The position numbers and the translations under genes were made by a program. Of a stretch of DNA of 64,000 nt, positions 10,810 to 23,343 are shown piece after piece. The stretch covers positions 368,936-432,935 of the forward strand of contig JAUCBN010000017.1 in assembly GCA_035048815.1 (NCBI GenBank). The letters run 5' to 3'. This DNA comes from Abelmoschus esculentus. Its lineage: Eukaryota > Streptophyta > Magnoliopsida > Malvales > Malvaceae. Under the pieces are notes generated by a model that made no database searches, had not been told where the DNA came from, and saw only the letters and a program-made list of their open reading frames with translations. The stretch's first letter is position 1. Every line of letters starts with the position of its first letter.

Positions 10810-11530
10810 GAATTTTTACTTGATCTTTTTCAATTGTGGTGTAAAATCCTTGATGGATAATTTTCTTGAGATCAAAGTCCTTGGCAAGTCACCCAATCTA
10901 AATCTAGAGGTAACTGATGTTATCAAGAATACTATAGAAATAATTAAAAAATTGTCTTGAATAAATTTGAAAAAGAATACAAAAATGGTTTTAAATCCAA
11001 ACAACTCGAAAATAAGTTTGAGATATTTTCAAAGGGCTTTGAAAGTGTTCAAAATATTTTTAAGTAGCCAAACTATTGAAAATAACTTAAGCGTTTCGAT
11101 ACACCTCTTGGGTGTTTCGATATAGCCGGACTTTTAAAGGCAAAAACATACAGACGTTTCGATACGGTCTTGGACCATTTTGATACATTTTAGAACTGTG
11201 ATTTTTAGTTTTGAAACAGAAAACATGAGTATCGAAATGGGTGTTTCGGTACAATCTTTAAGCGTTCTGATACACCCTTCAACTACTTTATGAAAAAAAC
11301 TCAATAACTTTATGAACCCACCCCTCAACGGTTGGGAGATGTATCGAAATATGCTTTAGCTGTTTTGATATAGGAATCAAGATGTTTCTATACGCATTCA
11401 AGGCGTTTTGATACGGGTCTTTAAATGCAGGTTCAACGGCTCTTTCTTAAAGAGGTTGTATCAAAATAGCTCTCACGCGTTTCAATACACCTAGCACCAG
11501 AATGAGAAAATGTCATGGAAATCAGCTCCA
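10810..11530. repeat. AT-rich segment with ~12 degenerate TTTCGATAC-type motifs
   Basis: Between about 11090 and 11490 the words TTTCGATAC, TTTTGATAC, TTTCGGTAC, GTATCGAAA and close variants occur about a dozen times, spaced roughly 20-80 bp and in both orientations. No coding capacity is visible. A related cluster lies at 36725-36960. Confidence 0.55.
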
Positions 11531-13099
11531 AACGGCTTCAATTTAATCATAACGGTCACCAATGACTACAATTACAATTGGGACTACAAATTGAACCTCA
11601 AAACATCAAGAGAAGATGAATGCTTTCATTGTAACAACAATATGATTATAGATTTGTCTTAGTGCTCAAATTATTATCTTTTGGGTAGACAAAAACTTAT
11701 GAGTTTTATTGTCATTATATGCTCAAGTGTATTAGAAATTGGGTGAGTGCTTAAGATTGCAAACAACCACCTTTTAGAGGGATTTAAATTTGCTAAGTTT
11801 TCTTTGGTTTAGAATGTTTTCAAAGTTCGGTTTGTGAACTTTGGATGCTAGATTCGGCTACTGAATCTAGGTTGTAACCGTTTCCTTCTTAACCGAGAAA
11901 AGAGGATGAATTCTTAGTGAATTGTTTTGAAAATCCTTAACAATTACATCAAGCATTCTTAGTGATCAACTTGAGTTTACTTGACTCAAATTCAAGCTAG
12001 GCTCGAGATGTTAATGAGTTGAGATCTTAAGTTTTTCTGTATTTTATGATTTTTTGTAGCTACCTAAAAATTATGTTTAAATAAATTTAATTTCTAATCA
12101 AAAAATCTTAAAAAATAACATGTTAGGTAATTTATCAATAATTAGCCTTCAATCTAACCATAGGAAATTAAATTCAAGCCAGGTCAATTTAGTGTTGAAT
12201 TCATTAAGGAATTATAATTAGTTCGTTAAGCGAGTAAAATGAGTATTTTGTGAAATTTGAGCATTAATTAGTTAAATATAATTTTTTTTGAGGATTTTAT
12301 AGAATTTCGACAGAGCATGATTAAATTTGTTAGTTACAAAAGCAAATGAATTGATGTTAAGGGAAAATAGGACTTGAATGACCAAACCACTAATTTAACG
12401 AGTAGTTTGTACAAAAATATTAAAATTGAAGGGATTAAAAGGCAAATTGTGGAATAATATAAGGGCTCAAATTAACATTACCGGTTTGATATGTTGTTGA
12501 ATTGGTAATTGGATTGTGTAATTGGTTTGATTTGAAATTAGTTGTGTAATTGTTAGAATCGAGTGGTGATATTGATAGTTCATTTTATATATGGTCAAGT
12601 TTGATTAAGCTCTATAACACCTCAAAAACCGGTTTAGTCAAAATTATGTCTCGATGATCAGAATTTTGTACTGGAAACTACTAAAAATAATATTGAAACT
12701 CTTTTTTACTCAATTATTGTGTAATGAAGAATAAAAGTTTGAAAGTAAATTTGTAAACTTTGAAAAGTTGAGGGACCATCCTAGTAGTTTTACCATTTTA
12801 AGGAGTGAGTCACCTCCTAGCTTGCTTGAATTCACATGAATGCCCATGCCTCATGTCATAATGTTTAAGGATAGTTTATTGAAAAAAAAAAAGAAATATA
12901 CAATGAATTCCTTCATGGGAAGGAAATCGTATCCTTGGCCTATGACAAGGTAAACCATCATGGCCTCCCTCATTTTGTGGAGAAATTAAAGATAAATGGA
13001 TTGATTTGAGCTTTAAGTTGAAAAGAAAAACGGAGAACTATCTTAAATAACTTTACCATCTTTTCTCCATTCTTGTCTTCAAGCTTGATTTCATCGAAC
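11531..13099. other. AT-rich intergenic sequence
   Basis: No gene recognised. The stretch near 12612 (TATAACACCTCAAAAACCGG) resembles the start of gypsy-type LTRs, but no matching end or partner was found. Confidence 0.4.
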
Positions 13100-14116
13100 A
13101 CCCATATGTCGCTCCAGAATTGAGGAAGATTTGCCCTCGTATCTTGCTTCCACCGCCTTTCTTCATAGATTTAAATAAAATAAATCGCTAAGTTAGAAAG
13201 AACTGATTTTAGCAATGCGATGCACCTGCACCTGCGGTTTTGCGGAGAGATAGTCCTCCATAGAGATCAAGGCGGATTCTTTACAAAGCTCATATTTTTA
13301 AAAAATTAGGAGTCATCACCAATCACTTGGATAGATTAAAGACCGTTAAAACAACATTAGAGATTCAAAAACTGAAGAAGATAGATGAAAAATAATATAA
13401 ACAAATGTATGTAATAATGATAGTTTACTTGCCTGAGTACTGAAAATAAACAAGGTAGATGGTGACGATGATATGGTTGTAGATAAACAACTTTTAATTT
13501 TCGTAACAGTTAATGATACAATTACAAGTAGAGATTGAATTTACGAGCAACGATCGGATTTACTAACTCTTCAACAGTTAGTTGTCTATAGTAGGGACTG
13601 TTTTTGATCATGTCGTGTTTATCGCAGTTACGGACATAACGATTGTTATTATGGTCACTGCGGGTATCACGGTCGTAAAATTTTTTAAACTCGAATGATT
13701 TATTATAATAACGTGAATAATGTATTGCTATTGCCATTATTGACCGTGAATAACGTATTTGTAGAAAAATTTGGACTATCAAAGTTGAGAAGAATGAGCT
13801 GTGTTGGGTAAAAACTGGGATTTGAAAGCAATTATGTTTGACTTTACATGATTTATATAAATAAAAAATGAAACATTAGAGTCAGATTATTACATTATTA
13901 ATTATAAAATGTTATAAAATTGAAATTAAAAATGATTCTGTATTAAATATTTTTTGATACATTGATTATGAAAAAAATCAATAAGCATGTTGATTTTAGA
14001 GTTTATGATTCATGGTTAAAATTTAAAATCAAGGTTTAGGGTTAGAATTTAGAAATTAAAATTTAGAATTAATATATAAATTTTTAAAATTGTTATCTTA
14101 AACCTTAAACCTAGAT
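13100..14116 (+). repeat. duplicated block X, copy 1
   Basis: About 1.0 kb, repeated at 17241-23343, where copia B interrupts it. It starts ACCCATATGTCGCTCCAG and ends TTAAACCTAGATT. Landmarks include CACCTGCACCTGCGG and AACAGTTAATGATACAATTAC. This copy is uninterrupted and gives the empty site of copia B (near 13717). No protein domain was recognised. Confidence 0.8.
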
Positions 14117-14415
14117 TTTAAACATAAATCCCTAAACTTCAAATTATCGATTAAAATTTTAAACCTTAAATCAATACATTTATAAGATTTTTTTTCCGCA
14201 ATCAATATATTAAATATTTTCTTTGAATTTTAAATTATATCCAATCCAAGTGGGTTTCATCTTTGGTTAATTATTATTGAGTCGCAATTGAATTCAGATT
14301 AATGCATTTCATTATATTTGACTAAGATGATATATTGCACACATGACGTTAATCCGTAGTTAATTATTGGTTTATCATATTATCTCGTTGTTTTGAATTA
14401 TGAATTATGAACCAA

Positions 14416-15014
14416 GTACTCATTATTTAATTAGTCGAGTACCTGAGTTTTATCGAGTACCAAGATTTAAGTAGACTAGGATACGGATCGAAAATTTAAT
14501 ATCAGAAAGAATCAGGTACTCAAAAATCAGGTACCCGATAATAAACAACACTAATATTCGATCAACGTCTCATCAACATTTAACGACAATAAACGATTAG
14601 GTGACTAAAAATTTATACTAACTGTATCAACGTATTAATCCAATATTTTTACCAACCACAATGCATAACTGAAGGCATTATTTACTTTCAATTCTATGCT
14701 TTTCTTGTGGAGTAGACAATTTAACATTTACCAACTATAACGTGTTAATCTAATATTTTTAAAACACTAAAAATAAGTGATAGAAAAATAATATAATTCA
14801 ATTAAATTATGTAAGTTTTATGTTAATTTTTTATATATATTTAAATTAATAAATTACATAAACTATTACATAACGATAAATATTTTATTTTCGATATATG
14901 TTTAAAAATCAAATTTAACTTTTCTAGCAAAGGAAACAGAAACATTTAATTCCTTCCATAGTAAAAGTCGAGGAAATATTCTATTTTTTTAATTTTTCGT
15001 TAAATAATTAATAA
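14416..15014 (+). repeat. duplicated block Y, copy 1
   Basis: About 0.6 kb, present again at 15549-16880 and 23344-23992. Landmarks are ACCTGAGTTTTATCGAGT, CACAATGCATAACTGAAGGC and AAAGTCGAGGAAATATT. Copies 1 and 3 lack the insertion found in copy 2. Confidence 0.8.
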
Positions 15015-15548
15015 ATTAGACTCGTCAACTTATATAACTCAAAATTTTGGCTCGACCTTCCCGCTCGAACGCTCACCCTTAATCAGACCCATTTTTTACT
15101 TTTAAGAATACGCTTTAATTTTTTTTAAAAAGCTTTTACAAAGTATATAAGATTTGTAATATTTTGGTTGTGTGAGAATTTGTAATACTAGGCGACACTT
15201 TTTTTTCTTTTGTCTTATATGGATATTCGAAATTTGTTATAAAAGAATTTTTATCTTTACAAAATTTTAATTAAAACCTCATTAACTCATGAAGACCACA
15301 CAACTAGTTTCCTTTCTTCATTTGAAAATTATTATTTTAAAAAATCTTCAGGATTGCATTATAAATTTTCAATGATTTATTAAAATAAATAAATTTAGAC
15401 GATTCATTTGGAATTAAAATTTTAATTGAAACGAGATTTATGTGAGCTATTGAAGTTTACTTTGATCAAATTTTAATTTGAGTTCTTAACGAGTCGTTAT
15501 GTAATACTCAATAAATTTGGAATTATGTTATGTTATGTTAATGAAGCG

Positions 15549-16880
15549 AGTACTCGTTACTGAATTAGCCGAGTACTTGAGTTTTATCGCGTACCAAGAT
15601 TTAAATGGACTAAGATACAGGTCGAAAATTTAATATCAGAAAAAATCGGGTACTCAAAAATCAGATACATACTCGATAATAAACAACACTAATGCCAGAT
15701 CAACGTCTCGTTAACATTTATTGACAATAAACGGTTGGATGACCAAAAATTTATACCAACCGTAACAACATATTAATCCAATTTTTTAGCCCCCACAATG
15801 CATAACTGAAGGCATTGTTTACATTCAATTCTTTGCTTTTCTTGCAGAGGGAACAATTTAACATTTACCAACTATAACAACGTGTTAATCTATTTTTTTT
15901 AATAAATTTCACTGAATTTTTATTAAATTCATAGAAAAATTATAATTACATCGCAATCAAGAGATAAATAATTGGATTAAACAATCCAAAATTCTTACAA
16001 CCTAAAAACAAATAAAAATTAATATTTCTATGGAGATAAGCATACCAATAAAATTCAGAAGCTTCCTGAATCTCATTGTGTCTGTCCAAACGAAATGCAT
16101 AATGAAGAAAGGAGTTGTAGGCGATCCAAACTGTCATGCAAAAAGTATCGCTACCCATGACTGATTTTATCGGAAAACAATCATCAACCGAGTGGGGATA
16201 AATCTTTTCAAGTGACCACCGACAAAACAAAAATCAGATACTAGCATCGATTGAGAATAAAAATTGATCGTTAGGGTATGCTGAAACATGCCACGAAGAC
16301 AGATGAATCAAATCACAAAACAATAGCAGAAACATGTCAGAACGACAAAAGAAAAGCATGTCACAAGGATAGAAAGAGAGTGCTATAGAAGCAGAGATTG
16401 TTATTAAAATTAAAAACAAAAGCAAAGAAAATAATAGATTCGATGGTCGACAATCAATACTAAGATTTACTGCCGACCACCGACCAGAAAGATTGATCAA
16501 AGTGAAGAATGACTATGAAAAAATTTTGAGAAAAAAGGAGCGGCTAATCTATTTTTTAAAACACTAGAAAATAAGTGAACCGAGTAACAAAGTAGAAAAA
16601 TAATGTAATTCAATTAAATTATGTAAGTTTTATGTTTATTTTTTATAGATATAAATTACATAAATTATTACACATAATGATAAATATTTTATTTTCCCTA
16701 TATATTTAAAAAAATCAAATTTGACTTTTCTAAGAAAAGGAAACAGAAACATTTAATTCCCTCCATTGTAAAAGTCGAGGAAATATTTCAATTTCCTAAT
16801 TTTTCGTTAAATAATTAATAAAAACCTTTTACTTATTTAAAATTAATACTTACCGTATCCAATTTTCCTTACTTTGTTAT
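15549..16880 (+). repeat. duplicated block Y, copy 2 (interrupted)
   Basis: Same block as 14416-15014, split by a 646-bp insertion at 15899-16544. It runs slightly further than copy 1 at its right end, in common with copy 3 (to the ACTTTGTTAT segment). Confidence 0.78.
15899..16544 (-). mobile_element. retroposed insertion with 13-bp target duplication and A-rich end
   Basis: Flanked by the identical 13-mer TAATCTATTTTTT (15886-15898 and 16545-16557) and absent from the two other copies of block Y, so the borders are sure to within the T-run. On the minus strand it ends in an A-tract after CAGTGAAATTTATT, as non-LTR retroposons and processed transcripts do. It has two open stretches of 94 and 88 codons (15946-16230 and 16234-16500, minus strand) without a known domain. 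No RT is present. It could be a SINE, a 5'-truncated LINE tail or a retroposed host transcript. Confidence 0.72.
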
Positions 16881-17240
16881 CTCTAATTATGGAAAGGTTT
16901 ATCCAATTCATTAAAAACTTAAAATTGTTAATGATTGTCCTACTTAATGGTTTAATACGATTCAAAATGAGTAGAAGTTGTAAACTAAAATGGGTGGGTT
17001 GGCTCAAAAATGGGCTCTGTTATTAAAAAAATCAAAGTTAAAAATACATAAAAACAATTATCATTTTCCATTAGTAAATACAAGCTTAAAAAGTATTTAA
17101 GATTTATAATATTTTTAAAATTAATATTATATTGATGGATGGATGTATGATACGAGTAATAAATCAGATAATGGGTTAATTTTTTTTTTTTATCAAAATC
17201 CATCGTCAACTCCATTCGCCACCCACTTTAAACGGATCAA
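16881..17240. other. AT-rich spacer between duplicated blocks
   Basis: No gene or recognised repeat. Includes a T-run near 17180. Confidence 0.4.
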
Positions 17241-17872
17241 ACCCATATGTCGCTCCAGAATTAAAGAAGATTTGCCCTCATATCCTGCTTCCACCGCCTT
17301 TCTCCATAGATTTAAATAAAATAAATCGCTAAGTTAGAAAGAACTGATTTTAGCAGTGCGATGCACCTGCACCTGCGGTTTTGTGGAGAGATAGTCCTCC
17401 ATAGAGATCAAAGCGGATTCTTTACAAAGCTTGTATTTTTGAAAAACTAGGAGTATTCACCAATCACTTTGATAGACCAAACACCGTTAAAACAACATCA
17501 GAGATTCAAAAACTGGAGAAGATAGATGGAAAATAACATAAACAAATGCATGTAATAATGATAGTTTACTTGCCTGAGTACTGAAAATAAAGAAGGTAGA
17601 TGATGACGATGATATGGTTGTAGATAAACAACTTTTAATTTTCGTAACAGTTAATGATACAATTACAAGTAGAGATTGAATTTACGAGCAGCGATTGGAT
17701 TTACTAACTCTTCAACAATTAGTTGTCTATTGTAGGGATCTAAACAAATTACAATCGTATTTTCGGTCGTGTCATGTTTGTCGCAGTTACGGACATAACG
17801 ATTGTTATTATGGTCACTGCGGGTATCGCAGTCGTAAAATTTTTTAAACTCGCATAATTTATTATAATAACG

Positions 17873-18101
17873 TATTAGAAAGCTAATAAGACTTGAAGAA
17901 GAGAATGAAACTTTATTGAATACAACTCATCATATTTACAAACACCCTAGCTCATATATATACACGAATGAGCATGCATGGCTACATGCAGCTAGGTTAC
18001 AACTGTAAGTAGTTAAAGTCTGTTGAACAAACAAACTCAGAAACTAACAACCAAGCTTCTAGAACTATACAGCAAAACTTCCAGAAGCATCATACTCAAT
18101 A
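17873..18101 (-). repeat. copia B 3' LTR
   Basis: 229 bp. The minus-strand polypurine tract AGATAGGGAGGA lies directly upstream (plus 18102-18113). The pol stop codon at 18065 lies inside the LTR. Confidence 0.93.
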
Positions 18102-19623
18102 TCCTCCCTATCTCTTCCACTTTTGATTTTTGAAAGAGAAAACACTCCTAGTTTCTGTCGAAATTCTTCAAAGTACGTTCGAGAAAGAGGTTTTGTCATT
18201 CCATCAGCAATATGAAACTTTGAAGGCACATAGTTGACCTTGAGCGCATTTGCCGCAACTTTCTCTCTTACAAAGTGGACATCCAGTTCCACATGCTTTG
18301 ACTTGGAATGATAGATAGGATTAGCACTCATAGGGATGGAACTGGAGTTGTCACTCCAGACAACCGGCACATCCTTAAGTTCGATTTTCATTTCATCAAG
18401 TAGACACTTAAGCCAGATGATTTCAGAGGTCACCTTTGCCAAACCTCTATACTCCGCTTCTGTTGTTGGTCGAGACACAACTTTCTGCTTCCTTGAATTC
18501 CACACAACTAGGTTGCTTCCTAAATACACACAATTTCCTGAAATTGATCTCCTATCATCCAGACTGCCACCACAATCTGCGTCAGTGAAAGCAACTAGCT
18601 GACAATGTGCATCTATTGGTGAAAATAGCAACCCACAATCTAGTGTGCCACTGAGATACCTTAGCACACGTTTCACAGCTGCTAGGTGTTGTTCACAAGG
18701 TCTATGCATAAATTGAGCAAGTTTATTCACACTATAAACAATATCAGGACGAGTGTGGCAAGCATACAACAATCCTCCTATGATTCTCTTGTATTCTGTG
18801 ACATCTTTTAATGGACTCCCTACTTCCTGAGTAAGTTTGAGTGACGTTATCATAGGTGTAGGTGTTGGATTCGCCTTCTCCATATGTGTTTTCTCCAACA
18901 ACTCTAGAATATACTTCTTCTGGCTCAGCATGATCGATTGCCCAACCTTGACCATATTCATACCAAGAAAGTAACTTAATTCTCCAAGATCTTTGAGAGA
19001 AAATTTCTCTCCTAACATTTTTACCACTTCTTTAATTCCTTGGGCAAATCCTCCGGTTACTATTATGTCATCGACATATACCAAGACATATAGCATTGCA
19101 TCCTTCTTCCTCTTGACAAAAAGAGAGGTGTCAGCATGAGACCCTTTAAAGCCAATCTCAAGCAAGAAATCTTTCAGCTTTGCATGCCAATTACGTGGGG
19201 CTTGCCTGAGACCATATAAAGCCTTCTAAAGCTTGCATACCAACCTAGACCCATCACTCGTTGTCTGCTCAAACCCTTCTGTTGTTCCATGTACACCACC
19301 TCATGCAATTCTCCATTTAAGAATGCATTATTGACATCTACCTGCCTCAGGGACCAGTTATGATGCACAACTAAAGATAATATAACAATGATAGTGGAGG
19401 CTTTTACTACAGGACTGAAGGTATCCTGGAAATCTTGTCCAGGAACCTGAGAGTACCCCTTCGCTACTAATCTCGCTTTAAACCGCTGAACAGATCCATC
19501 AACATTTTTCTTCACTCGAAATAACCACTTACACCCAACTGTACTTCTATCTTCTGGTGCTGGGACTAAAGACCAAGTACCATTCCTTATTAGAGCTTCA
19601 TATTCATCAAGAACTGCTGCCTT
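18065..19623 (-). pseudogene. copia B reverse transcriptase and RNase H, broken
   Basis: RT/RNase H half of the polyprotein. The 5' part 19174-19515 reads RVKKNVDGSVQRFKARLV and VDVNNAFLNGEL (RT start). A one-base shift around 19230-19270 moves the conserved KALYGLRQAPRNWH block to another frame, where a TAG also lies just before KALYGL. The open stretch 18065-19165 (366 codons) contains the catalytic box LVYVDDIIVTGG, the TRPDIVYSV motif and a complete RNase H domain with DADCGG, TEAEYR and SKHVELDVHFVRE. Apart from the shift and the two stops (TAG at 19624 and the one near 19225), every expected block is present. Confidence 0.92.
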
Positions 19624-22606
19624 CTAGTGAGGTAGCTGAAATGCCTCTTCTATCGAACAAGGTTCTGTGAGTTCATTACTGGCAACAGACATGAAGAGCT
19701 TTGGCTTATATATGCCACGCTTGCTCCTTGTGATCATATGGTGTGTGTTGTTGCTAGGTTGTTGTAACGGATTTGGAACTGACTGAGCTGAGCTACCTGA
19801 ATGAGCCAAGTTGTGTTGCTGATTTGACTCATCACTACTCCTACCAATTTCTGACTGATTCGGCTCACCACTGCTCCTGCCAATTTCTGGTACATTGATA
19901 CACCCATCCTGACAGTTTGACATCAACGGATCATTGTGATGCAAAGTATTAGATTCATCTACCATAGAGGTTCCACTTGGTTGCCCAGATAGAGGACCAG
20001 GAGAGTTTGTGGTAGACTCTAAATTTGGATTCGCAGGACTGACCAGTGAATCACCAGCATCATTCGAGGGCATTCTCACTGGTGAAGATATTCTTGCAAG
20101 TGAATCCCTAAAAGCCTCAGACCTACTTACTGGCAGTGGTTCACCCCTTATGCACACCTTAGCCACACCTTCAACAACAGGAATTACTCCTGGTGAAGCA
20201 GCGTGATGGATGGTTGTCCTTGTGGCCAATTTATCAGACTTGACATCTGCAAAAGGAAAAACTCGTTCATCAAAAATAACATGCCTAGAGATGTACACTT
20301 TACCATCTGGTGCAAGGCATTGAAACCCCTTATAATTATAGTTGTAACCTAAAAAAGTGCAAACTTGTGTCTGAAAACTCAATTTGTAAGGCTGATATGA
20401 TCGTAAATGTGGGAAACAACTATAACCAAACACCTTAAGGTCACTGTACCGAGGTAGCTTGAGATACAACTTTTCAAATGGAGATACATTCTGTAAGACT
20501 GGAGAAGGTAGTCTATTGATTAGGTGCACTGCAGTGGTTACAGCATAAGACCAAACCTGAAATGGAAGCGAAGCCTGAGCAAGCAAAGCCAACACCGTTT
20601 CGATCACATGTCTATGTTTCCTCTCTACAATGCCATTTTGCTCAAAAGTGTGGGGACACACAAGCCTATGTTTAATACCCATAGTTTGCAAAATATGAGA
20701 GATCACCCGATACTCACCTCCCCAATCTGTTTGCATGTCTTTTATGGAAGAATTAAATTGATTTTGTACCATTTTATTGAACAGCTGAAACGCACACGTA
20801 GCTTGATCTTTTGTCTTTAGAAGGTATATCCAGCAATATCTAGAATATCCATCAACAAACGACATATAGTACCTAAACCCATTCGAATCTATATGCGAAG
20901 GCCCCCATAGATCGGAGAACACAACTTGAAATGGGGCATCATATACAGTAAGAGAAGATTTAAAAGGTAGTTTATGACTTTTACTTACACGACAAGCTGT
21001 ACAACTAGGCATATCAGTTTTATTATCAACATTCAAACTCATTTGCTTACACACTTGAACAAGTGGTCCATGTGCAGGATGGCCAAGTCTTTTATGCCAC
21101 AATTCATATACATCAGACGATATACAAGCTAGACTAACTTCAGCACTATCAACATTACTACTGGGCTGAACAGTACAAGTGTGAAAATGATATAAACCTT
21201 GTTTTTCCTTTCCTCGCAGTAACACACTTCCAGTCTTCTCATCTCGAACCACACATTCACTAGCATAGAACTCAAAATAGACCTGATTGTCCTTGGCACA
21301 CTTGGACACAGAAAGTAGATTCTTAGTAATGGAAGGAACATGAAACAAATTGCTGATAATCAGACTACGAGACTCAGTAGGAAGTAAAGTAGTACCCATT
21401 TTAGAAATATTCAAACCATGGCCATTACCCACAAGCAACTTACCTGTTCCTGTATAGTCAATACTATTGCCTATTTTGGTGGCATCTGAAGTGACATGAT
21501 GAGTGGCTCCTGAGTCGACCACCCAGCTGTCCGAAGCAGTCGCCAGATTCGCATGACCAACACAACAAGTGACACAAGGCTCATCACCTATAGAAGCCAT
21601 ATTGACATTAACCAGATCCTTCGAAACATGCGCATTACTGGCTAACACTCCAGCAAAATCTTTATTAAATCTTTGCCAACAACGATCCACAGAATGACCA
21701 TTCTTTTCACAGAGTTGACATTGTAGTTGGAGTCGACCACGACCCCCTCCTCGATATCCTGTCCTTCCTCCTGTATTTTGATACACTAGTCCCCCTTGAT
21801 TAACAGTAGCACTCTGCATTTGAGCTACATTTCCTATCACAGGAAGCATTCCTGAACTTTGATTAGAACAAACACCATGACTTACAACAGGAGACTGCAC
21901 TTGTGCTATATTAGCAAGCATTGGAAGAACATGTTGCGTATTAAATCCTTTCAACTGTGCTTCGGCATCCACCAACACAGTCTTGACCCTATCTAAAGAA
22001 AAAGAGTCCTTACTAGTTGTAACAATAGCCTTAAACGACTGATATTCGACTGGAAGACCATTCAAGATGGTAGCGATCTGCTCAAGATCTGACACTAGAC
22101 TCCCACAACTGGACAGCACGTCACAAACTTCCTTGATCTGAGTGAGATAAGACCGCATGCTCGTATCTCCTTTCCGAATAGAATGAAGCTTGCAATGAAG
22201 CCCTATTACACTAGTCGTAGACTTGCTAGAAAAGAATTTAAGCACAGTATTGCAGACTATGGCCGCTGTTTCAGCACCAACAAATTGAGGGAGTAACCCC
22301 GCACTTATCGTAGACAATAGCCATGAGGCGAGAGCACTATCTTGGACCATAAAAATCTCATAATCTTCAGACAATAGTGTCACCATTCTCATCCAACACA
22401 GTCTCTACAGGTGGTTTAGCTGCACCAATAAGCAACCTTTCTAGTCTATGACTGCGAACGGTTAAGAGAATCTGTTGCTTCCACAACAAGAAGTTTAGCT
22501 CATCAAGAACAATGTTCACCCATTTGTTAGTAAACATCTTGGCATTCTTAGAGAGTTCTCCAGACCCTTGAGAAGAAAGAGAATTAACAACAGACATTTC
22601 GAGCAA
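19624..22606 (-). pseudogene. copia B gag, protease and integrase, one frameshift
   Basis: Starts with ATG at 22606. The first 79 codons end at 22367; the frame is continued by the 922-codon stretch from 22392, so one frameshift lies around 22370-22392. Domains counted in the long stretch: gag UBN2 part (residues about 10-150, NGLPVEYQSF), CCHC knuckle CQLCEKNGHSVDRC (225-238), protease VVDSGATHH (291-299), GAG-pre-integrase (LWHKRLGHP with CTACRVSKSHK), integrase core with FSDLWGPS, MQTDWGGEY and EQNGIVERKHR. All three catalytic acids are present. A TGG-to-TAG type nonsense codon at 19624-19626 separates it from the RT part. Confidence 0.93.
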
Positions 22607-22703
22607 GAACGAATGAACAAAACTGACAAAAGAAGCACAACAGTAGAAGAAAACAAAACCGACTGAAGAAATCAGGCTCCAAGACCTCCAGCGAAAGATA
22701 CCA

Positions 22704-22934
22704 TATTAGAAAGCTAATAAGACTTGAAGAAGAGAATGAAACTTTATTGAATACAACTCATCATATTTACAAACACCCTAGCTCATATATATATACACGA
22801 ATGAGCATGCATGGCTACATGCAACTAGGTTACAACTGTAAGTAGTTGAAGTCTGTTGAACAAACAAACTTAGAAACTAACAACCAAGCTTCTAGAACTA
22901 TACAACAAAACTTCCAGAAGCATCATACTCAATA
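22704..22934 (-). repeat. copia B 5' LTR
   Basis: 231 bp, the upstream LTR for the minus-strand element. Immediately inside it, the minus strand reads TGGTATCTTTCGCTGG (plus 22688-22703), a PBS candidate whose first seven bases fit initiator methionine tRNA. Confidence 0.93.
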
Positions 22935-23343
22935 TAACGTGAATAATGTATTGCTATTGTCATTGTTGACCATGAATAACGTATCTGTAGAAAAATTTGA
23001 ACTATCGAAGTTGAGAAGAAGGAGTAGTGTTGGGTAAAAACTGGGATTTGAAAGCAATTATGTTTGACTTTACATGATTTATATAAATAAAAAATGAAAC
23101 ATTAGAGTCAGATTATTACATTATTAATTACAAAATGTTATAAAGTTGAAATAAAAAATGATTTTGTATTAAATATTTTTTGATACATTAATTTTGAAAA
23201 AAATCAATAGGCATGTTGATTTTAGAGTTTATGATTGATGATTAAAATTTAAAATCAAGGTTTGTTGTTAGAATTTAGAAATTAAAATTTAAAAACAAGT
23301 TATAAATTTTTAAAATTGTTATCTTAAACCTTAAACCTAGATT

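Larger units (their letters stand above)
17873..22934 (-). mobile_element. Ty1-copia retrotransposon B, complete, LTRs TA...TA
   Basis: 5062 bp, bounded by a 5-bp target duplication TAACG (17868-17872 and 22935-22939). The uninterrupted site in block X copy 1 confirms the borders. Two near-identical LTRs of 229 and 231 bp flank a gag-pol region read on the minus strand. Only four transitions and one 2-bp indel separate the LTRs, so the insertion is recent on a genomic scale. The ORF nonetheless carries at least two frameshifts and two nonsense codons. Both LTRs start TATTGA and end CTAATA instead of TG...CA. Confidence 0.95.
17241..23343 (+). repeat. duplicated block X, copy 2 (interrupted by copia B)
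   Basis: Left part 17241-17872 and right part 22935-23343 align to block X copy 1, with copia B in between. It joins directly to block Y copy 3, whereas copy 1 is separated from Y copy 1 by about 300 bp. Confidence 0.8.

Noticed and set aside
13522..13782. 86-codon minus-strand open stretch in block X
   Set aside because: Disrupted in the second copy of block X and without a recognisable domain; treated as non-coding.
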